Shown in pieces: positions 15,312 through 23,093 of a DNA stretch of 45,519 bases. A program made the translations under genes and the position numbers. Within the stretch, counting starts at the first letter, position 1. Each line of letters starts with the position of its first letter. Source of the stretch: Blastococcus atacamensis. GTDB taxonomy: Bacteria; Actinomycetota; Actinomycetes; Mycobacteriales; Geodermatophilaceae. Location: assembly GCF_002938425.1 (NCBI RefSeq), contig NZ_POQU01000020.1:1-45519 (forward strand). Direction: 5' to 3'. Below the pieces are notes generated by a model. The model searched no databases, had not been told where the DNA came from, and worked only from the letters and a program-made list of their open reading frames with translations.

Positions 15312-16805
15312 ATGGCGTTCGGCTGGAAGCTGTACGGAGACGGGAAGACCCCACCCCTGGGGGAGGCCGTCGCGCCGGACGAACGGCTCTCCTGGCCGCG
15401 CACGGTGGGCATCGGCGCGCAGCACGTCGTCGCCATGTTCGGGGCGACGTTCGTCTTCCCGCTGCTCATGGGGCTGGACGCGAACCTGGCGATCATGATG
15501 AGCGGGATCGCGACGATCCTGTTCCTGCTGATCGTGCAGGGAAAGGTGCCCAGCTACCTGGGCAGCTCCGCCTCGTTCGTCGGCGGCGTCGTCGCCGTCC
15601 GCGCGGCCGGGGGGTCGGACGCCGAGGTGCTCGGCGCGCTCCTGGTGTCGGGCGTGGTGCTCGCGCTGGTCGGCCTGGGAATCCACCTGGTGGGGGTGCG
15701 GGTGGTCAACCGCGTCCTGCCGCCGGCGGTGACGGGCGCCGTCGTCATGCTCATCGGCTTCAACCTGGCACCGGTGGCCACGGCGACCTACTGGATGCAG
15801 GACCAGTGGGTGGCCCTGGCGACCATGTCCTTCGTCATCGTGGCCTCGCTGCTGCTGCGCGGGTTCCTCGGCCGGATCTCGATCCTGCTGGGCCTGGTCT
15901 TCGGCTACCTGCTCTCGATCCTCCTCGACCTGACCGCCGGGCCGATCACCTCGGTGCTGCCGGGCCAGAACCTGCGGGACGCCGCCGGCGCCCTGTGCGA
16001 GAAGGAGGGCCCGTACTGCCTGGCGACGGCGTTCCCGCACGACCGGGTCGGCTTCGACGCCGTCGGCGATGCGCCGTGGTTCGGCCTGCCGTCGTTCACC
16101 GGCCCGAGCTTCTCCGTCAACTTCGCGCTGCTGGTGCTGCCCGCGGTGATCGCGCTGGTCGCGGAGAACGCCGGGCACGTGAAGGCGGTGGCCGAGATGA
16201 CCCGGCGCGACCTCGACCCGATGATCGGCCGGGCGGTCCTCGCCGACGGCGTGACGACGGTGGTCGCCACCGCGGTCGGCGGCTCCCCCACCACCACGTA
16301 CGCGGAGAACATCGGCGTGATGGCGGCGACCCGGGTGTACTCGACGGCGGCGTACTACGTGGCGGCCGTGGTCGCGATCGTGCTGGGCCTGGTGCCGAAG
16401 TTCGGGGCGTTGATCAACGCCATCCCGGGCGGCGTCCTCGGCGGGATCACCGTCGTCCTCTACGGGATGATCGGTCTGCTCGGCGCGAAGATCTGGAAGG
16501 AGAACCGCGTCGACTTCGCCAACCCGATCAACCTGGTGCCGCTGGCCGCCGGCATCGTCATCGCGATCGGGAACTCGGGCAGCGACGCCCCGCTGCTGCG
16601 CTTCAGCGAGGACTTCTCCCTCGGCGGGATCGCGCTGGGGACGATCGTCGCGGTGGTCGGCTGGCACGTGGCCCGCGCGCTGGCGCCGGCGGAGATGAAG
16701 GCGTCACTGCTCCGCGAGGGACCGCACCCGGCCGCCGGCTCCACCTTCGGCTCCGTGCACGGCGAGGAGGCCATGGCCTCGTTCGGGGAGCGGGACCGTC
16801 CGTAG
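15312..16805 (+). CDS. NCS2 family uracil/xanthine permease
   Basis: 497-residue polytopic transporter from ATG 15312, with a textbook AGGAGG at 15301-15306. Features of the nucleobase-cation symporter-2 family: an N-terminal GIGAQHVVAMFGATFVFPLL (QH motif), the QGKVPSYLGSSASFVG segment, ALVAENAGHVKAVAEM (NAGH-like motif of UraA), and GGSPTTTYAENIGVMAATRVYS. These proteins import uracil or xanthine with protons. About 12-14 membrane segments can be traced. The long loop containing GALCEKEGPYCLA holds two cysteines. UraA-type uracil uptake is the best guess from the NAGH and TTYAENIG motifs. Confidence 0.92.
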   Translation: MAFGWKLYGDGKTPPLGEAVAPDERLSWPRTVGIGAQHVVAMFGATFVFPLLMGLDANLAIMMSGIATILFLLIVQGKVPSYLGSSASFVGGVVAVRAAGGSDAEVLGALLVSGVVLALVGLGIHLVGVRVVNRVLPPAVTGAVVMLIGFNLAPVATATYWMQDQWVALATMSFVIVASLLLRGFLGRISILLGLVFGYLLSILLDLTAGPITSVLPGQNLRDAAGALCEKEGPYCLATAFPHDRVGFDAVGDAPWFGLPSFTGPSFSVNFALLVLPAVIALVAENAGHVKAVAEMTRRDLDPMIGRAVLADGVTTVVATAVGGSPTTTYAENIGVMAATRVYSTAAYYVAAVVAIVLGLVPKFGALINAIPGGVLGGITVVLYGMIGLLGAKIWKENRVDFANPINLVPLAAGIVIAIGNSGSDAPLLRFSEDFSLGGIALGTIVAVVGWHVARALAPAEMKASLLREGPHPAAGSTFGSVHGEEAMASFGERDRP

Positions 16806-16814
16806 CCTCCACCC

Positions 16815-16976
16815 GTGGACGTCGAGGCCTTCTGGCCCCTGGTCGACGCCTCCCGCGCCGGGCTGGACCTGACGGACCCCGAGGCCGCCGTCGACGAGCA
16901 GCTCGACTCCCTGGCGCTGGCACTGACCGAGCTCTCGGACCGTCGTCTTCTCGCCTTCCAGGAGGCTCAGGAGCGG
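16815..16976 (+). pseudogene. truncated DUF4240-like gene fragment
   Basis: GTG 16815 begins MDVEAFWPLVDASRAG followed by DEQLDSLALALTELSDRRLLAFQEAQ, which matches the first ~50 residues of DUF4240 proteins. The rest of that domain, including the usual YTWDLWGAAYLINGGCSDDGF-like region, is missing. The reading frame turns into antisense of the redoxin gene and stops at 17126. This looks like a 5' remnant cut by a deletion or insertion junction near 16970. Confidence 0.6.
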
Positions 16977-17626
16977 TCCGGTGGCGGGTGCTCGGCGCGC
17001 CACTCGTCGAAGGCGGCGAGGAAGGACTCCGCCATCTCCTTCTCGGCGACCAGCTGCTCGCGGTCCCGGTCGTCCACCATCCGCTCGCTCAGCGCCATCA
17101 TGTTGAACCGGATGGCGCGGAAGTAGGGAATGAACGACGCCGGCGTGAACGCCCGCTTCGAGGGATGGGGCTCGACGCCCTCGGGCGCCCACTCGACGGC
17201 GGGCACCGGGTCGAGTGCGATGCCCTCGAGCGCGCCGAGCACCGGTTCGTCGTCCGTCCGGTCGGTGAAGTCCCGGGACAGCTCGCGGAAGACCTGGCGT
17301 CCGTCCGGGGCCACCGCGACGATGATCGGCCGGAAGATCGACGCGTCCTCGTCCCAGGCGCCGAGCGGCTTGGCGAGGCGTTCCCCGTCGGGGTCGCTGA
17401 CCCAGCGGAAGGGCAGGTGCCACGTCCGGTTCATCGCCAGCTGTACCTCCGGCGGGTCGACGGAGGCGAGCACGACCTCGGTGCCGGCGTCGGCGAGGCG
17501 GGACAGGGATCGGGCCAGGCGGACCGCCTGGGCGCAGCAGTACGGCTACCAGTCGCCCCGCAGCCCGACCAGCAGCAGGGCGGCGCGCTCGTCCGAGCGC
17601 AGGGCGAGGAGATCGGCGGCGTCCAT
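16967..17626 (-). CDS. redoxin-family (AhpC/TSA-like) protein with in-frame UAG at the catalytic position; probable UAG-encoded selenoprotein
   Basis: Reading from ATG 17626, the frame is MDAADLLALRSDERAALLLV, then GLRGDW, then TAG at 17548-17546 (codon 27), then PYCCAQAVRLARSLSRLADA and a thioredoxin-fold body ending at 16967; 219 residues if UAG is decoded. In redoxins the WCPYC motif carries the reactive cysteine, and UAG sits exactly in its place, giving U-P-Y-C. Coding character is equally good on both sides. A hairpin with a GGUC loop follows within 17 bases. UAG-selenocysteine has been reported in Geodermatophilus and Blastococcus. A Cys-to-UAG pseudogene would need two base changes. 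A shorter frame from 17473 would lack the active site. The next in-frame upstream codon triplet series contains TAG, so ATG 17626 is the natural start. Role inferred: thiol/selenol peroxidase or reductase. Confidence 0.78.
17515..17531 (-). promoter_or_regulatory. SECIS-like hairpin just after the in-frame UAG of the redoxin gene
   Basis: On the coding strand CCAGGCG-GUC-CGCCUGG forms a perfect 7-bp stem. The apical sequence can be read as GGUC closed by C-G pairs, similar to the GGUC loop of the E. coli fdhF SECIS. The conserved loop GU falls at bases 25-26 counted from the U of UAG; in fdhF it is at 23-24. Position, size and loop fit a bacterial SECIS that recruits SelB. No bulged U equivalent to fdhF U17 is obvious. 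Confidence 0.65.
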
Positions 17627-17703
17627 CCCCCGACCCTACGGACGATCCCCGCCGACCGCAGGCCGGGCTGCTGGAAAGCGGATCCGGCCGTAGCCTCCGG
17701 CGC

Positions 17704-18102
17704 GTGGAGACCGACGACGCGCCGTCGGAGTTCGTCGAGCAGATGTACCTCGCCGTCGTCGAGGAGTCGTGGCTGTGGGAGGTGCCGCTCGGGGTCACCG
17801 ACGGCCTCGGCGGCTACGAGCACGGCCCGTGGGCGCCGGCGGAATGCTCCCGCCAACTGCTCGCCTGGTTCGACGCCGGGCTCGTCGAGCTCTACGCCGA
17901 CCCGCCGGACGACGCCCCGCGCCCGCAGAACGTCCGCGAGTGGCGGGCCTGGAACGACGGCCGCTACCGCCTGCTGCCCGACCGCGACGTCGCGCGCGCC
18001 GTCCTGGCTGACCCCTCCCGGTGGGACGGGACCTCCGAGATCGGCTTCCTCCGGCTCTGCCCGAGCGACGCCGGCATGGGCCCCGATGCCGCCTGGATCT
18101 GA
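17704..18102 (+). CDS. small hypothetical protein upstream of GAF-EAL gene
   Basis: 132 residues from GTG 17704; acidic and tryptophan-rich, without signal peptide or membrane segment. I do not recognise the family. Visible features are LWEVPLGVTDGLGGYEHGPW, CSRQLLAWFDAGLVELYAD, and a C-terminal LLPDRDVARAVLADPSRWD. A similar PDRARALLAGPERW occurs in the damaged small gene at 23094-23425, which also precedes a GAF-EAL gene, so the two neighbours seem to have been duplicated together. It is divergent from the redoxin gene and 136 bases upstream of GAF-EAL copy 1. Confidence 0.6.
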   Translation: METDDAPSEFVEQMYLAVVEESWLWEVPLGVTDGLGGYEHGPWAPAECSRQLLAWFDAGLVELYADPPDDAPRPQNVREWRAWNDGRYRLLPDRDVARAVLADPSRWDGTSEIGFLRLCPSDAGMGPDAAWI

Positions 18103-18238
18103 ACCGGGACGACCCGCCGACGGATGACCGGCCCCCGTTCACCCGTCGGGGGCAGAATCGGAACTTGTTCGGCCGCGGGCTACAGCCATCGCCGGCCGGC
18201 GCCGATGCGTCTGCACGATGGTCCACGGGGGAGGGCGC

Positions 18239-19450
18239 GTGCACGAGTACGGCTCGGAGGCGGAGCGGCAGATCGCTGCGCTCCTCCAGACTGCCCGCCG
18301 CAAGCTCGGCCTCAGCGTCGCCTTCCTCAGCCGGATCGACGAGACCAGCCGCACGTTGCAGGTGGTGGACTCCGCCCTGCCGGGCATTCAGGCCGGCTAC
18401 ACCGGCCCGCGGGACAGCGGGTTCTGCCTGGCCGTGGTCGAGGGCCGCCTCCCCCACGTCATGCCCGACGCCCGCGACCACCCCGAGGCCGTGCGCCTGC
18501 ACCCCGCCGACCTGCCACAGATCCGCGCACACGTCAGCGTGCCGGTGGTGCTCAGCAACGGCGAGGTCTACGGCACCTTCTGCGCCTTCGGGCTGACCAC
18601 CGACCCCGAGGTCGCCGCCCGCGACGTACTGCTCGTGGAGATCCTCGCGGAGGCCGCGGCCCTCGTGGTCGAACCGCAGTTCCGCCTCGACCAGCAGCAC
18701 GCCGCCATCAGCGACCGGCTGGCACCGGTGCTGGCCGCCGGCGGTCCGGCCGTCGTCCTGCAGCCCATCGTCAGCCTGTGCACCGGTGGCCGCATCGGCG
18801 CCGAGGCGCTCAGCCGGTTCCCGGCCGGGTGGGACCGCGCTCCCGACGTCGTCTTCGACGAGGCGCACCGGATCGGCCAGGGCGACCGGCTCGAGCTGCT
18901 GGCGCTGTCCCGGGCGGCCGCCCTGCTGGACCGGGTCTCCGGCTACGTCTCGATGAACGTCTCGCCGCAGACCCTGCAGACGCCGGAGTGCGGTGAGCTG
19001 CTGGCGGCCCTCCCCCTGGAGCGGGTGCTGCTGGAGCTCTCCGAGCACGACCCGGTGCACGATTACGTCGCGCTCGCCGGCGTCCTGGCCCCGCTGCGCG
19101 AGCGGGGCATGCGGCTGGCCATCGACGACGTCGGTGCCGGCTTCTCGTCGCTGCGGCACATCGTCATGGCGGCCCCGGACGTGATCAAGCTCGACCGCAG
19201 CATCATCAGCGGCGTCGACTCCGATCCGGTCCTCGCCAAGCTGGCCCAGTCCCTGGTCGAGTTCGCGCACAGCTTCGGCGCCTGCGTCATCGCCGAAGGC
19301 GTCGAGACCCCGGATGAGTACGCGCTGCTCCGCAGCCTCGGGGTCGACGGCGGTCAGGGCTGGTTGTTCGGACCGCCTGCCCCCGCGACCGCGCTGGTCG
19401 ACCTGGGCGTCGTCCTCGCCACTCCCCCGCACGCCTCGCTGCCTGCCTGA
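18239..19450 (+). CDS. GAF-EAL cyclic-di-GMP phosphodiesterase (copy 1)
   Basis: 403 residues from GTG 18239, with a G-rich ribosome site (GGGGGAGGG) 5' of it; ATG 18218 is an in-frame alternative. An N-terminal GAF domain (about 10-150) starts QIAALLQTARRKLGLSVAFLSR. The EAL domain follows (about 165-400). The catalytic set looks intact: GAEALSRF, MNVSPQTL, LELSEHD, AIDDVGAGFSSLRHI, VIKLDRSII, AEGVET and GGQGWLFG. It would hydrolyse c-di-GMP to pGpG, with the GAF domain as input. A near-twin lies at 23602-24825, and two GGDEF proteins are in the same window, suggesting local c-di-GMP control. Confidence 0.9.
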   Translation: MHEYGSEAERQIAALLQTARRKLGLSVAFLSRIDETSRTLQVVDSALPGIQAGYTGPRDSGFCLAVVEGRLPHVMPDARDHPEAVRLHPADLPQIRAHVSVPVVLSNGEVYGTFCAFGLTTDPEVAARDVLLVEILAEAAALVVEPQFRLDQQHAAISDRLAPVLAAGGPAVVLQPIVSLCTGGRIGAEALSRFPAGWDRAPDVVFDEAHRIGQGDRLELLALSRAAALLDRVSGYVSMNVSPQTLQTPECGELLAALPLERVLLELSEHDPVHDYVALAGVLAPLRERGMRLAIDDVGAGFSSLRHIVMAAPDVIKLDRSIISGVDSDPVLAKLAQSLVEFAHSFGACVIAEGVETPDEYALLRSLGVDGGQGWLFGPPAPATALVDLGVVLATPPHASLPA

Positions 19451-19504
19451 GCCGGTGGCCGACCCGCCCGGCGGGACGACGGCGCGCACACCAGACTCGA
19501 TCCC

Positions 19505-20434
19505 ATGGCCTGGACCCCGGACGACATCCCCGACCTGACCGGCCGCGTCGCCGTCGTGACCGGCGGCAACGGTGGGCTGGGGCTGGTCTGCGTGCACGAG
19601 CTGGCCAGGGCGGGCGCGCACGTCGTCATGGCCGCCCGCGACCAGGACAAGGCGCGGGTCGCCGAGGAGCAGGTCCGGGCCCGCAACCCGCAGGCGTCCA
19701 CCGGGATCACCGCCCTCGATCTCGGCTCGCTGGCCTCGGTTGCGTCGGCGGCGGCGGCGATCCAGCAGGCACACCCGCGCGTCGACCTGCTGATCAACAA
19801 CGCCGGCGTGATGGCGATGCCCAGGCGGACGACCGAGGACGGGTTCGAGATGCAGTTCGGCATCGACCACCTGGGCCACTTCGCCCTCACCGCACAGCTG
19901 CTGCCCGCGCTGCTGCGCACGCCGGCGGCCCGCGTCGTCACCGTCACCAGCACCGCCCGCTTCGGCGGCGGCCCGGTGGACCCGGCCGATCCGCACCTCA
20001 CCCGCGGCTACGGTCCCTGGCGCGCCTACGCCCGCGCCAAGTGGGCCAACTACCACTTCGGGCTGGGCCTGCAGCGGCAGTTCGAGCGGGCCGGGCTGCG
20101 CGCGCAGAGCAACATCGCCCACCCGGGGCTGTCGAACACCGACCTGCAGTCGCGCACCGTCCGCGAGGGGGGCGCGGGCTGGCTGGGCGCCGGCTCCGAG
20201 GTGCTGGCCAAGCGCAGCGGCATGCCCGCGGCCCTCGGCGCCCGCCCGCAGCTGCGCGCCGCCACCGACCCGTCATCGCGGGGTGGGGAGCTCTACGCGC
20301 CCCGGTTCGCCTCCAACGGCGCCGCCGTCCGCCGTCCGGTCCTGCGCCGGTGGGACCTCGAGCGGCGGATCGCGGAGCTGTGGGCGCTCTCGGAGCGCGA
20401 GACCGGCGTCGTCCTGGACGTCGCCCGCACCTGA
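19505..20434 (+). CDS. short-chain dehydrogenase/reductase (SDR), NAD(P)-dependent
   Basis: 309 residues with a classical Rossmann fold: cofactor motif TGGNGGLG near residues 19-26, LINNAGVMAMP, the catalytic serine in VTVTSTARFGGG, and YARAKWAN as the Y-x-x-x-K pair. The length and the HPGLSNTDLQ segment resemble retinol-dehydrogenase/WWOX-like SDRs often called oxidoreductases in actinobacteria. Substrate cannot be read from the sequence. ATG 19505 is 54 bases after the GAF-EAL gene. The gene is convergent with the SRPBCC gene across a hairpin at 20467-20492. Confidence 0.87.
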   Translation: MAWTPDDIPDLTGRVAVVTGGNGGLGLVCVHELARAGAHVVMAARDQDKARVAEEQVRARNPQASTGITALDLGSLASVASAAAAIQQAHPRVDLLINNAGVMAMPRRTTEDGFEMQFGIDHLGHFALTAQLLPALLRTPAARVVTVTSTARFGGGPVDPADPHLTRGYGPWRAYARAKWANYHFGLGLQRQFERAGLRAQSNIAHPGLSNTDLQSRTVREGGAGWLGAGSEVLAKRSGMPAALGARPQLRAATDPSSRGGELYAPRFASNGAAVRRPVLRRWDLERRIAELWALSERETGVVLDVART

Positions 20435-20466
20435 CCCGGCCACTGCGCCAGGAATGACCTCATCCG

Positions 20467-20492
20467 GCGCCCGGAGGGGTGCTCCTGGGCGC
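20467..20492. terminator. bidirectional hairpin between convergent genes
   Basis: GCGCCC (20467-20472) pairs with GGGCGC (20487-20492); the inner GGAG/CTCC extends the stem with one bulged base. It sits in the 69-base gap between the SDR gene and the convergent SRPBCC gene, and can act in both directions. No T-run is present. Confidence 0.5.
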
Positions 20493-20503
20493 AACGGCCC
20501 GGG

Positions 20504-21061
20504 TCAGAGGCGGCCGGTCGCCTTGAGCTCGACCGCGGTCAGGACCTCCCAGCGGATCGCGGTGCTGCCGGGGCGGACCAGCCGCCAGTAGCGGTCGAAC
20601 CGCCGCCGGGTCTCCGCGTCGGTCGACATCACCCGGGTCTCCGAGCTCAGCTCCGTGCCGCCCCGCTGCGGGGTGAGCCGGAAGTCCATCGCCGCCTTGA
20701 CCCAGCCGCGCTGCGTGAACCGGCGGAACGCCGCGGCGTCCAGCTCCGGCCCGCTGTCGCCGCCGGAGAGCTTCCACGCCTCCAGCGCCCCGCCGAACAC
20801 CACCGCCGTCGGCTCCTCGGAGGCCAGCGGGGGCACCGGCAGCGCGTCGAGGAATGGCCGGTCGTGCAGCTCCCTGGCCCCGCGGCCCGAGAGCACCACC
20901 GGAAGGAAGCGCGCGGCCGACAGGGCCAGGGTCACCGGCAGCTCCGAGAGCCGCACGGCGTGCAGCGCCGCCCACACCGCGTCCGGCGGGGCGGCGATCC
21001 ACCGCGCCTGCCGGGTGACGTGCTCCGGCCGCGGCAGCACGGCGTCCAGGTCGGTGATCAC
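20504..21061 (-). CDS. SRPBCC (START-like) family protein
   Basis: 185 residues from GTG 21061. The start RQARWIAAPPDAVWAALHAVRLSELPVTLALSAARFLP and the later TELSSETRVMSTDAETRRRFDRYWRLVRPGSTAIRWEVL resemble SRPBCC-fold proteins that bind hydrophobic ligands in a helix-grip cavity (polyketide cyclase-like / DUF2867-like). No catalytic residues are evident. It lies 46 bases downstream of the divergent position of the serine hydrolase gene end, on the same strand, but there is no evidence of a shared function. Confidence 0.6.
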   Translation of the reverse strand: MITDLDAVLPRPEHVTRQARWIAAPPDAVWAALHAVRLSELPVTLALSAARFLPVVLSGRGARELHDRPFLDALPVPPLASEEPTAVVFGGALEAWKLSGGDSGPELDAAAFRRFTQRGWVKAAMDFRLTPQRGGTELSSETRVMSTDAETRRRFDRYWRLVRPGSTAIRWEVLTAVELKATGRL

Positions 21062-21107
21062 GGGACAGGCCTACCGCACGCCGTCGATCTCCGCCGACCG
21101 GCCGCGA

Positions 21108-22241
21108 TCACCCCAGGGCGTCGTAGACGGCCCGCACGTAGGCCTCGCTCCGCGACGACCCGATCAGCCCGTCGCCCATCCTGTTCATCATGTAGGTGAT
21201 CGTCAGCCGCCGGTCCAGGTCCATGACGGCGAGCGAGCCACCCCAGCCGCCCCAGAAGAAGGTGCGTCCGGCCGGCACGTACGGCACCGTCGGTGACCCC
21301 AGGCAGAAGCCCATGCCCCAGCGGAACGGCGCACCCAGCACCAGGTCCACGCCGTCGGACTGCTGCTCGAAGATCTTCTCCACCGTCGAGGGCGACAGCA
21401 GCCGGACCCCGCCGGCCTCACCACCGAGGGAGAGCGTCCGCAGCACCTTCATCACGCCGCGCGCGTTCGAGTGCCCGTTCAGCGCCCCGAGGTCCGCCGC
21501 CCGCCACTCCGGCGAGTTGGCCGCCTTGGCCGACGCCTTGGGCCCGGTGAAGGTCTTCACGCTCACCGACTCGGGGTCCAGCGTCCGCGGGTCGACGTCG
21601 GGCGGGGGCGGCGGCACCACGGGCGCGATCCGGGACACCTCCGACTCCCGGGCACCGATCTGGAAGTCAGCGCCCAGCGGACCGGCGATGGAGTCGGCCA
21701 CGAATCGCTTGAACGTCGTGTTGGTGATGCGCCGGATGACCTCGCCGACCAGGTGTCCCTGGTTGTTCGCGTGGTAGCCCGACGCCGTGCCCGGCTCCCA
21801 CCACGGCCGCTGCTGCGCCAGCCGCTCGGTGGCCGTGGGCCAGTCGTACATGTCGCGGATCGAAAACGGCTGCTCCCAGCCCGAGACGCCGGAGGTGTGC
21901 GCGAGCAGGTGCCGTACCTGGACGTGCTTCTTGCCCTTGACGCAGAACTCCGGCCAGTAGTCACCCACGGGCGCGGAGAGGTCCAGCTCGCCCCGCTCGA
22001 CCAGCATCAGCGCGGCCAGCGCCAGCACGCACTTCGTCGTCGACCAGACGTTGACGATCGTGTGCTCCGACCACGGCTCGGTGCGTGCCTGGTCCCGGTA
22101 GCCGCCCCACAGGTCCACGACGGTCTCGCCGTCCAGGTCGACGGCGACCGATGCGCCGAGCTCCTCGCCGTGCAGCTGCTGCGCGAGCGCCTCGCGCACC
22201 CCGGCGAACCGCTCGTCGCACCGTCCGTGGACCTCCGCCAT
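21108..22241 (-). CDS. serine hydrolase, class C beta-lactamase / esterase (EstB-like) family
   Basis: 377 residues from ATG 22241, preceded by GGGGAGG. The S-x-x-K nucleophile motif is STTK (residues 67-70, in VNVWSTTKCVLALA). It is followed by the HLLAHTSGVSGW segment, the Y-x-N type YHANNQGHLVGEVI, and WGGWGGSLAVMDL near the C-terminus in place of the KTG motif. These enzymes include EstB esterases, lipolytic hydrolases and penicillin-binding-like proteins; resistance activity should not be assumed. There is no signal peptide, so it is probably cytoplasmic. It is divergent from the NAD(P)-binding protein gene. Confidence 0.88.
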   Translation of the reverse strand: MAEVHGRCDERFAGVREALAQQLHGEELGASVAVDLDGETVVDLWGGYRDQARTEPWSEHTIVNVWSTTKCVLALAALMLVERGELDLSAPVGDYWPEFCVKGKKHVQVRHLLAHTSGVSGWEQPFSIRDMYDWPTATERLAQQRPWWEPGTASGYHANNQGHLVGEVIRRITNTTFKRFVADSIAGPLGADFQIGARESEVSRIAPVVPPPPPDVDPRTLDPESVSVKTFTGPKASAKAANSPEWRAADLGALNGHSNARGVMKVLRTLSLGGEAGGVRLLSPSTVEKIFEQQSDGVDLVLGAPFRWGMGFCLGSPTVPYVPAGRTFFWGGWGGSLAVMDLDRRLTITYMMNRMGDGLIGSSRSEAYVRAVYDALG

Positions 22242-22320
22242 CGAGCCCTCCCCGCCGCCGACGACCCGTCGTCGCCTTCCGAGCATGAGATCACGGCCAC
22301 ACCGGCGCTGCCCGGACGGT

Positions 22321-22348
22321 GCAAGTGGTGGAATGCTCAACCACTTGC
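22321..22348. promoter_or_regulatory. 9-bp inverted repeat upstream of the NAD(P)-binding protein gene
   Basis: GCAAGTGGT (22321-22329) and ACCACTTGC (22340-22348) are perfect inverted copies separated by 10 bases, in the divergent gap between the serine hydrolase and the NmrA-like gene, about 50 bases before ATG 22398. Size and symmetry fit a dimeric repressor operator. TetR, MarR and HxlR types are all possible; no regulator gene is adjacent. Confidence 0.5.
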
Positions 22349-22397
22349 CGTGGTTTCTCCGGGCCGAGACAGGTCCACGAGTTCGGAGGAACCAGAC

Positions 22398-23039
22398 ATG
22401 GCACGGATCGGCGTGTTCGGCGGAACGGGGTACACCGGAGGCCATCTGGTCGCCGAGGCGGCGCGGCGCGGCCACGAGGTCACGTCCTACAGCCGCTCGC
22501 TGCCCGAGCAGCAGGTCGAGGGCGTCCGGTACGTCCAGGGCTCGCTGCTCGACGAGGGGAACCGGCGCGCGGCGCTCGAGGCCGCCGACGTCGTCGTGGT
22601 CGCCGTCGCCCCGCGCGGTGACATGGCCGGCTCCGTCCGCGACGGCATCAGGGCCCTCGCCGCCGACGCCGAGCAGGCCGGCGTGCGCATCGGCGTGGTC
22701 GGTGGCGCCGGGTCGCTGCACGTCGCCGAGGGTGGCCCCCGGCTCTTCGACACCCCCGACTTCCCGGCCGAGTACCGCCCGGAGAGCCTCGAGATGGCCG
22801 CCGCACTCGACGACCTGCGCGAGACCACGACGCTGGACTGGTTCTACGTCTGCCCGCCCGCCGCGTACGGCGGATTCGCGCCGGGCGAGGCGCTCGGCAC
22901 CTACCGGACCGGCGACGACCTGCTGCTCACCGACGACCAGGGCAACTCGTTCATCGGCGGAGCGGACTTCGCCCTCGCGCTGGTCGACGAGATCGAGCGG
23001 CCGGCGCACCGCCGGGCGCGCTTCACCGTCGCGTACTGA
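22398..23039 (+). CDS. NAD(P)-binding protein, atypical SDR (NmrA / YwnB-like flavin-reductase family)
   Basis: 213 residues from ATG 22398, with GGAGGA at 22385-22390. The dinucleotide-binding motif GVFGGTGYTGGHL is at the N-terminus. DVVVVAVAP, RIGVVGGAGSLHV and DWFYVCPPAAYG follow, a pattern typical of small NAD(H)-binding 'NADH-flavin reductase' SDRs. There is no catalytic tyrosine-lysine pair. These proteins reduce quinones or flavins, or act as redox-sensing partners of regulators. An inverted repeat upstream suggests regulated expression. Confidence 0.82.
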   Translation: MARIGVFGGTGYTGGHLVAEAARRGHEVTSYSRSLPEQQVEGVRYVQGSLLDEGNRRAALEAADVVVVAVAPRGDMAGSVRDGIRALAADAEQAGVRIGVVGGAGSLHVAEGGPRLFDTPDFPAEYRPESLEMAAALDDLRETTTLDWFYVCPPAAYGGFAPGEALGTYRTGDDLLLTDDQGNSFIGGADFALALVDEIERPAHRRARFTVAY

Positions 23040-23093
23040 GGCCGGCGCCTCGGGCAGGATGGCCCGCCACGAGGTGCCGACGGTGTTCGACCG

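Noticed and set aside
16967-17473. Redoxin gene called as a short CDS starting at 17473
   Set aside because: It would omit the whole active-site motif; the upstream frame is well formed up to ATG 17626 apart from the UAG at the catalytic codon.
16967-17626. Redoxin as a simple nonsense pseudogene
   Set aside because: Less likely because a cysteine codon needs two changes to become TAG, no other defect is present, and a SECIS-like hairpin follows; not fully excluded.
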